This document shows positions 1-8,944 of a stretch of 64,000 bases of DNA, piece after piece. This DNA is from Clostridiales bacterium. Lineage in GTDB: Bacteria; Bacillota; Clostridia; Christensenellales; Pumilibacteraceae. A program made the position numbers and the translations under genes. The notes under the pieces are model-generated. The model saw only the letters and a program-made list of their open reading frames with translations, ran no database searches and was not told the DNA's origin. The number at the start of each line of letters is the position of its first letter. Position 1 is the stretch's first letter. The stretch covers positions 1 to 64,000 of the forward strand of contig JAIDCZ010000026.1 of assembly GCA_029055565.1 (NCBI GenBank). Direction: 5' to 3'.

Positions 1-1327
1 GTACGCGGACGACTGCACCGCGGCGCAAAAGGTGGAATCGTTGAATAACGAAAGCGCGGACGTGGAACGCGAGATTTTGGAGCTTACCAAAACGGCGCTC
101 GACTACGAAAAGCACGTCAACGACTTGCGCATACTTTACGACGTAATAGAACTGGATATAGAGCGCTCGGAGGCCGAACAAAAGTTTTTAAAGACGGACA
201 GCACGTTCGTGCTGGAAGGGTGGTTGCCCGAGCGCATAGCCAACGCCACTGTGGAGGAGGTTCAAGCCGCCGCGCCCAAAGCGTTTATACAGCTGCTTGC
301 GCCCGAGGAAAAGGACGCGCCGCCCACGCTCGTGGAAAACAACGTATTAGTCAAGCCGTACGAACAGATTACCGATATGTACAGCTCGCCGCGGTATAGG
401 GAGATAGATCCCAACCCGATTATGGCGATATTCTACTTTTTGTTCTTCGGAATAATGATAGGCGACGCGGGGTACGGACTTATACTCGCCATTGCGGGTT
501 TGGTTATAGGCACGTCCAAGCGCTTCGATACCGGCATTAAGCGGCTGGCTCTTCTCGTCGGTATGGGCGGTATATCCGGCATTATTTGGGGCGTGCTGTT
601 CGGCGGGTACTTCTCTATCGACTTCGGCGAGAACGTAAACGTAGCAATACTGCTCAATCCGCTCGACAAGCCGCTTATGCTACTCGTACTGAGTATAGGA
701 ATGGGCGTTATACAAATAATGACAGGATTTATAATCAAGTTCGTGGCACTGTGCAAGGAGGGTAAACCCTTTTCGGCCATATTCGACTGCGGCTCCATAC
801 TGTTGCTGTTCGTTGCGCTTATACTGCTCGTTATAGGCATGCTTCCGTCGCTTGCGCCTATGCTCGGCATAACGGTAAGCTTCGTGCCGCCGGCCGCGCT
901 AAAGACCACGGCAATGGGTTTTGCCATAGCCGGCGTAGCGCTCATACTCGTGTTCGGCGGGCGCAACAGCAAAAACGTTTTCGGCAAGATTATAGGCGGG
1001 TTCAAGGGACTGTACGGACTGGTCAATCTTTTGTCCGACCTCTTGTCGTACTGCCGCTTGTTCGGTCTTTGCCTTGCAAGCTGTGCAATCGGCCTTGCCT
1101 TCAACAGCCTCGGCGGCATAATAATGGGTATTCCGATTGCGGGGTACGTAATAGGTGCGATAGTGCTGGTGGTATTGCATTTGTTCAATTTGGGCCTCGG
1201 CGTGCTCAGCGCATACGTTCACGACGCGCGGCTTCAGTTCTTGGAATTCTACGGCAAGTTCTACGACGGAGGCGGAAGATTGTTTGCTCCGCTCGGACAA
1301 AAGACCAAGTATATTCGCTACAATTAG
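1..1327 (+). CDS. ntpI: V-type ATP synthase subunit I, 3' part
   Basis: Subunit I (a) of the membrane sector of a V/A-type ATPase; it forms the ion half-channels against the proteolipid ring. The reading frame is open from base 2, so the true start lies left of the window and only about 441 C-terminal residues are seen (the family is about 650). The visible part begins with a coiled-coil, cytoplasmic stretch, then a membrane half starting near SSPRYREIDPNPIMAIFYF with the family block FGIMIGDAGYG and about seven hydrophobic segments, ending in a charged tail. The next gene is the proteolipid, 57 bases downstream. The family call is firm; completeness cannot be judged. Confidence 0.95.
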   Translation, partial: YADDCTAAQKVESLNNESADVEREILELTKTALDYEKHVNDLRILYDVIELDIERSEAEQKFLKTDSTFVLEGWLPERIANATVEEVQAAAPKAFIQLLAPEEKDAPPTLVENNVLVKPYEQITDMYSSPRYREIDPNPIMAIFYFLFFGIMIGDAGYGLILAIAGLVIGTSKRFDTGIKRLALLVGMGGISGIIWGVLFGGYFSIDFGENVNVAILLNPLDKPLMLLVLSIGMGVIQIMTGFIIKFVALCKEGKPFSAIFDCGSILLLFVALILLVIGMLPSLAPMLGITVSFVPPAALKTTAMGFAIAGVALILVFGGRNSKNVFGKIIGGFKGLYGLVNLLSDLLSYCRLFGLCLASCAIGLAFNSLGGIIMGIPIAGYVIGAIVLVVLHLFNLGLGVLSAYVHDARLQFLEFYGKFYDGGGRLFAPLGQKTKYIRYN

Positions 1328-1384
1328 GGTTTTGCCTTTTAGGTTTACCATAAAAAATATTTCTCAAAAGGAGAAGGATAAAAT

Positions 1385-1858
1385 ATGACTATGGGTAATG
1401 TTTACGCTATTATCGGTGCGGCGCTCGCCGTTATCGTGTCGGGCATCGGCTCGGCAATCGGTGTAGGTCGCGCGGGGCAAGCGTCGTCCGCTTTGCTCAG
1501 CAAGCAACCCGACAAGTTCGGCACGACTATGATTTTGCAGGTTATGCCGTCCACGCAAGGTCTGTACGGCTTCGTCGTTGCGTTTATGATGCTCATCAAG
1601 CTCAACGCGTTCGGCGAAATGGTTTCGCTTACCGACGCGCAAGGCTGGATCATGTTCGCATACTGCATGCCTATCGCAATAGTCGGCTTAGTGTCGGCCA
1701 TTATGCAAGGCAACGTTGCTATCGGCTGCATCAACCTCGTCGGCAAGCAAGACAACCAAATCGGCCACGCCATACCTATGCTCGTTCTCGTCGAGATTTT
1801 CGCTATATTCGCATTTATCGTTTCCATTCTCGGCGTAATGCTTTTGACCGTAGCGTAA
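1385..1858 (+). CDS. ntpK: V-type ATP synthase subunit K (proteolipid)
   Basis: The 157-residue rotor-ring proteolipid with two tandem helical hairpins (four membrane helices), as in Enterococcus hirae NtpK. Ion-site residues are visible: the PSTQGLYGF block carries Thr57 and Gln58 in helix 2, Gln108 lies in helix 3 (IMQGNV), and the carboxylate Glu137 is in helix 4 (VEIFAIF). These match by position the Na+ ligands known in E. hirae (Thr64, Gln65, Gln110, Glu139), so Na+ coupling is inferred. Only the second hairpin carries the carboxylate, which halves the ion sites per length. An AAAGGAG ribosome site precedes the chosen ATG; a second ATG two codons later is possible. Confidence 0.96.
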   Translation: MTMGNVYAIIGAALAVIVSGIGSAIGVGRAGQASSALLSKQPDKFGTTMILQVMPSTQGLYGFVVAFMMLIKLNAFGEMVSLTDAQGWIMFAYCMPIAIVGLVSAIMQGNVAIGCINLVGKQDNQIGHAIPMLVLVEIFAIFAFIVSILGVMLLTVA

Positions 1859-1862
1859 TATC

Positions 1863-2444
1863 ATGCAAGGCAAAGAAAAGATAATCGACGACATACTGTC
1901 GTCGGCCAAATCCACCGCGTCGTCCATAGTGGCGGAAGCGCAGTCGGAGGTCAACGCCGAGCTGGGCGAGCTTAGAGCGGAGCTTGACACCGCGCAAAAG
2001 CAAGCGCTGGAAAAATCGGAGCTTGCGGCGCAAGAGCTGTTTGCCGGCCAAGTAAAGCTGGGCGATCTGGAAGCGGGCAAGGCGCTGCTTCGCGCCAAGC
2101 AGCAGTGCGTTGCCGCGGTGTACGACGGCGTTAAGAAAAAGTTTTTATCTTCGTCGGACAGCGTTTATCTTGGCATACTGCAATCGGTTATATTGCAGTA
2201 CTGCGAGGACGGCGACGAGGTGATTGCGGCGGAAAGCGACGGCAAGCGCGTAACTGCGGCGTGGGTAAAAAAGGTGGCGACTGCCGCCAAAAAGAAGCTT
2301 ACGCTGTCGCGCGAAAAGGGCGACTTTTCGGGCGGCGTGATTTTGCGCAACGCAAAGTACGACCGCGACCTTACCGTGGACGCGATAGTGGATGAGCTTA
2401 AGGAACGCACCGTGTACGACACGGTTGCCAAGTTGGGATTGTAA
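1863..2444 (+). CDS. ntpE: V-type ATP synthase subunit E
   Basis: A 193-residue peripheral stalk subunit that links the catalytic head to the membrane sector. The N-terminal 80 residues are a long charged, alanine-rich helix (ILSSAKSTASSIVAEAQSE onward) typical of the E/G coiled coil; the C-terminal part is the globular head-binding domain, with FSGGVILRNAKYDRDLTVD resembling the family's GGV(I/V) block. It starts 4 bases after the stop of the K gene. Gene order I-K-E-C matches the Enterococcus ntp operon. Confidence 0.92.
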   Translation: MQGKEKIIDDILSSAKSTASSIVAEAQSEVNAELGELRAELDTAQKQALEKSELAAQELFAGQVKLGDLEAGKALLRAKQQCVAAVYDGVKKKFLSSSDSVYLGILQSVILQYCEDGDEVIAAESDGKRVTAAWVKKVATAAKKKLTLSREKGDFSGGVILRNAKYDRDLTVDAIVDELKERTVYDTVAKLGL

Positions 2445-2445
2445 A

Positions 2446-3363
2446 ATGAACACGACCAAGGTTTTTGCCAATACGTCGGCGGCAATGAGTTCGGGCCGAC
2501 TTGACGCCGAGCGCCTACGCCGTATCGTCGAATGCAAGACGGTAGCGGAAGCGTTCAAGGTGCTGGGCGATTACGGCTACGCTTACTCGGAAGGGCAGAG
2601 CGTGGACGGATTTATAGTGGGCGAAACCAATAAGCTTATACAGTTCGTTGCGGAAAATTCTGCGAGCGAAAAGCTGGCTAACGCTTTGCTCGCGCGGTTC
2701 AAGTACAACAACGCCAAGCTGGCGTACAAATCGCGGTTTACCGCGGTGCCCGACGACGGCTACTACGCGCTGGACTTCGATTGCAAAAAGATAGCGGACG
2801 GCGACTATTCGGACGCCGACCCGTTTATGACAAAAGCGCTGGAGGCCTTGGACGAGGCTGGCGAAAACCGGCCGCAAGCGATAGATCTTGCGCTTACCCG
2901 CGCTATGTACGAGTATATCTTGTCGTGCGGCGTGTCGCTCATAAAAAAGTACGCGCGTGCCGAAATAGATATGAAAAATATACTCACCGCCGCGCGAATG
3001 AAAAAGCTTGGTATAGCGGGTGAGCAGTTTATATCGGGTGGCAAGGTGAGTGTGGAAACGCTTACCGAGGCGCTTGCCGAGGACGATTTTGCGTCGTGCT
3101 TCGAGCATACGCCTTACGCGGAGTACGCCGAGCGCATTGCGGAAAACGACTTTGCCGATTTATGGAAATCGGAGCTGGAAGCCGACGATTATTCGTATTG
3201 GTTGTCGTATAGGCAGGTTGCTTCGTACGCGTCGCACACGCCCTTTTTAAACTACTATACGGAAACGTTGATAGAGCTTAAAACGGTCAAGACTGCGCTA
3301 GTGTGCGTCAAAACAGATTCGCGCGATACGTTCTATAAGCGCATGCCGGAAATCTACAAATAG
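2446..3363 (+). CDS. ntpC: V-type ATP synthase subunit C
   Basis: A 305-residue central-stalk subunit (d/C) that sits on the proteolipid ring and couples it to the rotor. I chose the ATG at 2446, one base after the stop of subunit E (TAAaATG), because the upstream in-frame codons overlap ntpE and translate to an unrelated tail; the N-terminus MNTTKVFANTSAAMSSGRL then looks like the family start. There is no strong ribosome site, so translational coupling to ntpE is likely. The body is mostly helical without membrane segments, as expected. Confidence 0.9.
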   Translation: MNTTKVFANTSAAMSSGRLDAERLRRIVECKTVAEAFKVLGDYGYAYSEGQSVDGFIVGETNKLIQFVAENSASEKLANALLARFKYNNAKLAYKSRFTAVPDDGYYALDFDCKKIADGDYSDADPFMTKALEALDEAGENRPQAIDLALTRAMYEYILSCGVSLIKKYARAEIDMKNILTAARMKKLGIAGEQFISGGKVSVETLTEALAEDDFASCFEHTPYAEYAERIAENDFADLWKSELEADDYSYWLSYRQVASYASHTPFLNYYTETLIELKTVKTALVCVKTDSRDTFYKRMPEIYK

Positions 3364-3392
3364 AATAGGGCAATCAGTAAGAGGTAAAAGTT

Positions 3393-3719
3393 TTGGAAAA
3401 AATCGGAAAAATAGCGGTAATAGGCGACAGCGAAAGCGCGACGGCGTTTTTGGCTATCGGTGCGGCTGTGCACAAGGTAGACGACGAGGTTAAGGCGGCG
3501 GAGGTCTTGCGCGAACTGTCCAAGTCGGACGAATACGCCGTTATACTCGTTACCGAAAACTACGCCGCCAAGATGGAAGGACTTATGCAAAAGCTTAAGC
3601 AACAAGCCTTTCCGGTGGTGCTGTCCATTCCTTGCTCCACCGGCTCCAACGGCTTTGGCATGGCTGGTGTAAAAAAGGACGTGGAAAAGGCCGTCGGCGT
3701 GGACATATTGTTTAATTAA
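3393..3719 (+). CDS. ntpG: V-type ATP synthase subunit F
   Basis: A 108-residue Rossmann-like central rotor subunit (F; called NtpG in Enterococcus). The N-terminus EKIGKIAVIGDSESATAFLAIGA and the block DEYAVILVTENYA are typical of the family. The start is TTG at 3393, preceded by AGAGGT at a good distance; no in-frame ATG gives a full-length domain. It is followed by about 180 bases of repeat sequence before subunit A, an unusual interruption within the operon. Confidence 0.92.
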   Translation: MEKIGKIAVIGDSESATAFLAIGAAVHKVDDEVKAAEVLRELSKSDEYAVILVTENYAAKMEGLMQKLKQQAFPVVLSIPCSTGSNGFGMAGVKKDVEKAVGVDILFN

Positions 3720-3901
3720 GAATTCAGAATTAAGAATGCAGAATTTAGGCGGATAAAGCTTTGCACGTTGCTCGGCTTCCCTTGGGGGAAGCTGTCGGCG
3801 AGGAACGAGCCGACTGATGAGGGCAATTATTAAATAATGGCGGCGAAGCCGCAGTCCGACACTATTCACTATTATCTATTCACTATTCACTCGGAGAATT
3901 T
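3720..3901 (+). repeat. Repeat insertion inside the ATPase operon
   Basis: Between subunits F and A lies a stretch of short AT-rich units (variants of GAATTCAGAATTAAGAAT) flanking a GC-rich hairpin-type element (CTTCCCTTGGGGGAAGC, then GTCGGCGAGG...CGACTGATGAGGG). The same GC-rich element recurs near 14.39, 20.19 (inverted) and 20.27 kb. No coding potential is seen. The AT-rich tail ACTATTCACTATT runs up to a GGAG ribosome site for subunit A. Confidence 0.85.
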
Positions 3902-5653
3902 ATGGGTAAAATCATTAAAATCAGCGGACCGCTTATCGTTGCGGACGGAATGCAAGACGTAAAGATGTACGACGTCGTTAAGGTGTCCGACAAGGGCCTT
4001 ATCGGCGAGGTTATAGAATTGCGCGGCGACAAGGCGTCGGTACAGGTGTACGAGGAAACGAGTATGCTCGGCACCGGCGAGCCGGTAGTATCCACCGAGC
4101 AGCCGCTGTCCGTCGAGCTCGGCCCCGGCCTTATAGGCAGTATTTACGACGGCATTCAGCGCCCGCTGGAAAAGCTGTACGCGCTGTCGGGCGACAGAAT
4201 AGACCGCGGCGTAAGCGCGCCGGCGCTCGACCACGACAAGAAGTGGACGTTTACGCCGGTCGCCAAAAAGGGCGATACCGTTACCGCCGGCGACGTAATA
4301 GGCACTGTGCAAGAAAACGAGGTTATTACGCACCGCATAATGGTGCCGTACGGCGTTAGCGGCAAGATAGAAAAAATCAATTCGGGCGACTACACCATAG
4401 ACCAAACGGTCGCGGTCGTGGCCGACGGCAAGCAAAAGCACGACGTTACCATGCTTCAACGCTGGCCGGTGCGAAAGGGCAGACCGTATGCAGAGAAGCT
4501 TCCGCCCGAGGAACCGCTCGTTACCGGTCAGCGCGTAGTCGACACGCTGTTCCCCATAGCGCGCGGCGGCGTGGCGGCCGTCCCCGGTCCGTTCGGTTCG
4601 GGTAAGACCGTTTTGCAGCACGCTTTGGCTAAGTGGAGCGACGCGGACTTGATAGTCTACGTCGGTTGCGGCGAGCGCGGCAACGAAATGACCGACGTTC
4701 TTAACGAGTTTCCCGAGCTTATAGATCCAAAAACCAATCAGCCGCTTATGAAGCGCACGGTGCTTATTGCCAATACCTCGGATATGCCGGTTGCGGCGCG
4801 CGAGGCGAGCATTTACACCGGCATAACCATAGCGGAATACTACCGCGACATGGGTTATTCGGTAGCTATAATGGCCGACTCCACTTCGCGCTGGGCGGAA
4901 GCGTTGCGCGAAATGAGCGGCAGACTGCAAGAGATGCCCGGCGAGGAAGGCTATCCCGCGTATCTTTCCAGCCGCCTTGCCGAGTTTTACGAGCGTGCCG
5001 GTCAAGTTAAGCTGTTGGGCTCTACCGACCGAAAAGGTTCTGTTACGGCTATCGGCGCGGTGTCGCCTCCGGGCGGCGATATGTCGGAGCCGGTCAGCCA
5101 AGCGACCTTACGCATAGTCAAGGTTTACTGGGGCCTTTCCAGCGCGCTTGCGTATAAGCGGCACTTCCCCGCAATAGACTGGCTTGTCAGCTACTCGCTG
5201 TACAGCGACAGACTGGCGGACTGGTTCGGGCGCAACGTGGACGAACAGTTCGTTGCGTACAGACTGGAAATAAGCAGACTGCTCCAAGAGGAAGCGCGGC
5301 TGGACGAGATAGTAAGGCTGGTCGGTATGGACGCGCTGTCGCCGGCCGATAGGCTCACTATGGAAGCGGCAAAGTCGGTGCGCGAGGACTACTTGCACCA
5401 AAACTCCTTCCACGAGGTAGACACCTACACTTCGCCCAAAAAGCAGTTCAAAATGCTCAAGCTTATAGTAGACTTTTACTACGCGGCTCGGCGTGCGCTC
5501 GACCGCGGCGTGGATATTAACGACGTGCTTAACATGCCGTGCCGCGAACGCATAGGCAGAGCCAAGTACGTTAAGGAAGAGGATATCGCTCAGCTCGACG
5601 AGCTTCATGACGAAATGAATAAACAATTTTCCGAACTTAGAGAGGCGGAGTAA
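3902..5653 (+). CDS. ntpA: V-type ATP synthase catalytic subunit A
   Basis: The 583-residue catalytic subunit of the V1 head, which hydrolyses or makes ATP. The Walker A loop GPFGSGKT spans residues 229-236, and the nonhomologous insert typical of A subunits ([10 protein letters not shown] region) lies before it; downstream [31 protein letters not shown] is the A-subunit signature. Length is normal. ATG at 3902 follows CGGAG. The stop overlaps the start of subunit B by one base (TAATG), so the two are translationally coupled. Confidence 0.98.
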   Translation: MGKIIKISGPLIVADGMQDVKMYDVVKVSDKGLIGEVIELRGDKASVQVYEETSMLGTGEPVVSTEQPLSVELGPGLIGSIYDGIQRPLEKLYALSGDRIDRGVSAPALDHDKKWTFTPVAKKGDTVTAGDVIGTVQENEVITHRIMVPYGVSGKIEKINSGDYTIDQTVAVVADGKQKHDVTMLQRWPVRKGRPYAEKLPPEEPLVTGQRVVDTLFPIARGGVAAVPGPFGSGKTVLQHALAKWSDADLIVYVGCGERGNEMTDVLNEFPELIDPKTNQPLMKRTVLIANTSDMPVAAREASIYTGITIAEYYRDMGYSVAIMADSTSRWAEALREMSGRLQEMPGEEGYPAYLSSRLAEFYERAGQVKLLGSTDRKGSVTAIGAVSPPGGDMSEPVSQATLRIVKVYWGLSSALAYKRHFPAIDWLVSYSLYSDRLADWFGRNVDEQFVAYRLEISRLLQEEARLDEIVRLVGMDALSPADRLTMEAAKSVREDYLHQNSFHEVDTYTSPKKQFKMLKLIVDFYYAARRALDRGVDINDVLNMPCRERIGRAKYVKEEDIAQLDELHDEMNKQFSELREAE

Positions 5654-7026
5654 TGCGTAAAGAATACCGTACAATAAAAGAAGTAGTCGGCCCGCTTATG
5701 CTTGTGGAACAAGTGGAGGGCGTTAAGTACAACGAGCTTGTCAAGATTACGCAAAACGACGGCGAACAGCGGCTGGGTCGTGTGCTCGAGGTCGACGGCG
5801 ACAAAGCGCTCGTTCAGCTTTTTGCGCCGAGCAGAGGCTTGAAGATTGCTGCGGCCAAGGCTGCGTTTACCGGCAAGGCGATCGAGCTTAAGGTGTCGCA
5901 CGACATGCTGGGCCGCGTGTTCGACGGTATGGGCAATCCCATTGACGGCGGCGCGGAAATTCTGCCCGAGGCCAGTCTTGACGTAAACGGCAGTCCCATC
6001 AATCCGGTCGCGCGCGACTATCCCAACGAGTTCATTCAGACGGGCGTCAGCGCTATAGACGGACTTAACACGCTCGTCCGCGGACAAAAGCTTCCGGTAT
6101 TTTCGGCGTCCGGCTTGCCGCATGCCGACCTTGCCGCGCAGATAGCAAGGCAAGCGCAAGTAAAAAATACCGACGATAAATTTGCCGTCGTGTTTGCGGC
6201 AATGGGCATTACGTACGAGGAGAGCGAGTTCTTTACCGCCGACTTCCGCAGAACGGGCGCTATAGACAGAACGGTTATGTTTCTCAACCTCGCCAACGAC
6301 CCCGCGGTAGAACGCATCAACACCCCGCGTATGGCAATGACCGCGGCCGAATATTTGGCGTTCGAGTGCGATATGCACGTGCTCGTAATAATGACCGATA
6401 TAACCAACTACGCCGAAGCGCTGAGAGAAATTTCCGCGGCGCGGCGCGAGGTCCCCGGCCGACGCGGCTATCCCGGATATTTGTACACCGACCTTGCTAC
6501 CATATACGAGCGCGCCGGCCGTATACGCGGCAAAAAAGGCTCTATAACGCTCATTCCCATACTGACGATGCCAGAGGACGACAAAACGCACCCCATTCCC
6601 GACCTTACCGGTTACATTACGGAAGGGCAGATCATCTTGTCGCGCGAGCTGTACAAAAAGGGTCTTAACCCGCCCATAGACGTACTGCCGTCGCTGTCGC
6701 GTTTGAAGGACAAGGGCATAGGCAAGGGCAAAACGCGCAAGGACCACGCCGATACTATGAACCAGCTGTTTTCGGCGTACGCGCGCGGCAAGGACGCAAA
6801 GGAGCTTAGCTCGATACTGGGCGAGGCGGCGCTGTCCGACGTGGATAGGCTGTACGCGCGGTTTGCCGAGGAGTTTGAAAAGCAGTATATCAACCAAACG
6901 TTTACCGTCAACCGCACTATCGAGGAAACGCTCGACATAGGCTGGCGCTTGCTCAAAATACTGCCGCGCTCCGAGCTTAAGCGTATCCGCGACGAGAACT
7001 TAGAGGAGTTCTTCGATAAGCTGTAA
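5653..7026 (+). CDS. ntpB: V-type ATP synthase subunit B
   Basis: The 457-residue non-catalytic nucleotide-site subunit. It lacks a true Walker A lysine, having [15 protein letters not shown] at the corresponding place, as all B subunits do, and carries the B signature [27 protein letters not shown]. The C-terminus [10 protein letters not shown] is family-like. It starts on the last base of the subunit A stop codon. About 280 bases of repeats separate it from subunit D. Confidence 0.98.
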   Translation: MRKEYRTIKEVVGPLMLVEQVEGVKYNELVKITQNDGEQRLGRVLEVDGDKALVQLFAPSRGLKIAAAKAAFTGKAIELKVSHDMLGRVFDGMGNPIDGGAEILPEASLDVNGSPINPVARDYPNEFIQTGVSAIDGLNTLVRGQKLPVFSASGLPHADLAAQIARQAQVKNTDDKFAVVFAAMGITYEESEFFTADFRRTGAIDRTVMFLNLANDPAVERINTPRMAMTAAEYLAFECDMHVLVIMTDITNYAEALREISAARREVPGRRGYPGYLYTDLATIYERAGRIRGKKGSITLIPILTMPEDDKTHPIPDLTGYITEGQIILSRELYKKGLNPPIDVLPSLSRLKDKGIGKGKTRKDHADTMNQLFSAYARGKDAKELSSILGEAALSDVDRLYARFAEEFEKQYINQTFTVNRTIEETLDIGWRLLKILPRSELKRIRDENLEEFFDKL

Positions 7027-7305
7027 ACAACGATATAATTCGGAATTCGGAATTATGAATTCGGAATTATCGACGATAATAGCACGACATCAATGCGGTG
7101 GTTCGCATAGCCTTCTCTGAAGTGCAAAGAATGGTCGGTGTGATTGGCGGTGTAAACGTTGCTATTTTTATATAAAATAGTAACCTCTAATCCCATCATT
7201 TCGAGCGAAGTCGAGAAATCTAGGCGAAGCCGCACGATATATTTAATAAAACCTTTTCCATAATTCCGAATTCCGCATTCCGAATTCCGAATTTAACGGA
7301 GTTGT
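7027..7305 (+). repeat. Mosaic intergenic repeats between ntpB and ntpD
   Basis: AT-rich GAATTCGGAATTATGAATT-type units at both ends (about 7035-7070 and 7258-7292) enclose a unit CCCATCATTTCGAGCGAAG...GAGAAATCTAGGCGAAGCCGCAC at about 7192-7234 that recurs near 8.78 and 53.41 kb. No gene is seen. The block interrupts the ATPase operon before subunit D. Confidence 0.85.
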
Positions 7306-7914
7306 ATGGCAAGACTTAACGTTAATCCTACGCGCATGGAATTGCGTAGGCTAAAAGATAGGCTTAAGACCGCCGAGCGCGGTCACAAGCTGCTCAAAGA
7401 CAAGTCGGACGAAATGGTTCGGCAGTTTTTGGCGCTCATAAAAGAGAATAAGCGGTTGCGCGAGGAGATAGAGGGCGAAATAGGCGATGCGCTGAAAAGC
7501 TTTTCGCTGTCCGCGTCGTCGCCGCTCGACGTCGTGCAAGCTATAGCGTTGCCGTCGCTGTCCGCGTCTGTCACGGTCGGGACCAAAAACATTATGGGCG
7601 TGGACGTGCCGTTTATGGAAACCAAGCGCGTGGGCGAGGTCAGCCTTCCGTACGCGCTGTGCTCCGCACCGGCAGAGCTGGACGACGCAGTGCTCAAGCT
7701 AACCGCGCTTGCCGACAAGCTGTTGCATCTTGCCGAAGTGGAAAAAACGTGTAATATGCTCGCCGATGAGATTGAAAAGAACAGACGTCGCGTCAACGCG
7801 CTGGAGTACGTTATGATCCCGCAGTTGCAAGAAACGATTAAGTATATCCTTATGAAGCTGGACGAAAACGAGCGCGCCTCGATTGTTCGACTTATGAAGG
7901 TAAAAAATGATTAA
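7306..7914 (+). CDS. ntpD: V-type ATP synthase subunit D
   Basis: A 202-residue central rotor shaft of the V1 sector, mostly two long antiparallel helices. The N-terminus ARLNVNPTRMELRRLKDRLKTAERGHKLLKDKSDEMVRQF is highly typical of subunit D. It is the last ATPase gene seen; Enterococcus has two further small genes (H, J) that are not found here. ATG at 7306 is preceded by ACGGAG. Confidence 0.97.
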   Translation: MARLNVNPTRMELRRLKDRLKTAERGHKLLKDKSDEMVRQFLALIKENKRLREEIEGEIGDALKSFSLSASSPLDVVQAIALPSLSASVTVGTKNIMGVDVPFMETKRVGEVSLPYALCSAPAELDDAVLKLTALADKLLHLAEVEKTCNMLADEIEKNRRRVNALEYVMIPQLQETIKYILMKLDENERASIVRLMKVKND

Positions 7915-7930
7915 ATAATACACTGTATAG

Positions 7931-7962
7931 ACCGCACGGCGCATATTCGTCGCGCGGTTTTC
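7931..7962 (+). terminator. Probable terminator of the ATPase operon
   Basis: Stem ACCGCACG / CGCGCGGT (one mismatch) with a 12-base loop, followed by TTTTC and more T-rich sequence, 16 bases after the ntpD stop. Confidence 0.6.
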
Positions 7963-7974
7963 ATATTTTGTAGT

Positions 7975-8616
7975 ATGAAAAAACTGTGTATTCTTTTTGC
8001 GGCGATAATGACGGTTGTGACGATTATACTTTGCGCGTGCGCAAGCGATCCTATGGACGGCGTAAGCGAGCGGCGAAGCGGGTACTATACCGCGCAAGCG
8101 GACGGATATACGCTTACCGTCGTATCCGGCGTGCGCGAGCATTCGTTCAAGTCGGACGGAAAGGTGGGTAGCGACGGCAAGCTAAAGCCGTATACGCTCG
8201 TAACGCTCGTGCCGGATAAGTTCGACATTGACGCGGTTATCACGTTCACCGCCGAGGCGGACGGCTGTACCTTTGGCGGGACGATGATCGTGCATCCGTT
8301 TGCGGCCAGCTTTTCCGCAGAGTTCGAGCACGAAACGACGGCCAAGCAGTTTACCGTCACGATTAAGTGCGGCGGAACGACGACCACGCTCACGCCGCAG
8401 AGCCAAATCACCGGCGATATGATTACATACGATCGCGCCATATCCGCGGCCAAAACCACCGTTCATCCCAAGGGCGCATACGAAACCCGCGCGCGCATAA
8501 TCAAAAATCCGCTCGGCGCCGACGGCTTGTGCTGGCATATTTCGTTTATAACGGATAGCGGCAATACCGGCGTTTTGCTCGACCCCGTAACCGCAAGGGT
8601 GATAGCTAAAAAGTAA
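7975..8616 (+). CDS. Putative lipoprotein of unknown function
   Basis: A 213-residue protein with a short signal peptide (MKKLCILFAAIMTVVTIILCAC) and a lipobox LCAC, so probably membrane-anchored on the outer face. The remainder is rich in beta-prone Thr/Val/Gly stretches and ends with a PepSY-like tail, LGADGLCWHISFITDSGNTGVLLDPVTARVIAKK, that resembles the WxVxF...G..v.iDa.tG motif of peptidase-propeptide-like domains; this is a weak motif call. No clear ribosome site precedes the ATG, and a terminator-like hairpin ends 12 bases upstream, so how it is expressed is unclear. Not otherwise recognised. Confidence 0.75.
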   Translation: MKKLCILFAAIMTVVTIILCACASDPMDGVSERRSGYYTAQADGYTLTVVSGVREHSFKSDGKVGSDGKLKPYTLVTLVPDKFDIDAVITFTAEADGCTFGGTMIVHPFAASFSAEFEHETTAKQFTVTIKCGGTTTTLTPQSQITGDMITYDRAISAAKTTVHPKGAYETRARIIKNPLGADGLCWHISFITDSGNTGVLLDPVTARVIAKK

Positions 8617-8907
8617 TGCTGAATTCGGAATTATGAATTCGGAATTGTGGCCGCTTGCGCGGCATTAAGGTTTATATTTTAGTGATTGTGCGGCTACGCC
8701 TTTTTTGCCCGCACCTCTCGACTACGCTCGGGGTGATGGGTATATAAGCAATGCTTTTCTATGAATAGCTAATCCAAACAACCCATCATTTCGACCGAAG
8801 CGAGCGCAGCGAACGAAGCGGAGAAATCTAGGCGTAGCCGCACAATTCTATAATTTCAACCTTATTCATAATTCGTATTCGGAATTATGAATTATACTCT
8901 AAAACGC
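8617..8907 (+). repeat. Intergenic repeat mosaic
   Basis: Gene-free. It holds AT-rich GAATTCGGAATT units at both ends, the GTGGCCGCTTGCGCGGCATTAAGG module at about 8647, CTCGACTACGCTCGGGGTGATGGG at about 8716, and its partner CCCATCATTTCGACCGAAGC...GAGAAATCTAGGCG at about 8779-8833; the last two form an inverted pair. Confidence 0.85.
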
Positions 8908-8936
8908 TTGTGCCGTGCCGATTTTTGTGTTATACT
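8908..8936 (+). promoter_or_regulatory. Promoter for the 468-residue membrane protein
   Basis: -35 TTGTGC (8908-8913), 17-bp spacer, -10 TATACT (8931-8936). The start codon begins 9 bases after the -10, so the transcript should be leaderless or nearly so. Confidence 0.7.
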
Positions 8937-8944
8937 AATCGATA

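Noticed and set aside
3720-3901. Operon break between ATPase subunits F and A
   Set aside because: No T-rich terminator or promoter is seen in the repeat insertion, and the gene order continues as in Enterococcus, so I keep one operon.
8617-8907. CRISPR-like array
   Set aside because: The short recurring words here and elsewhere lack regular spacing and unique spacers, and no cas gene is present.
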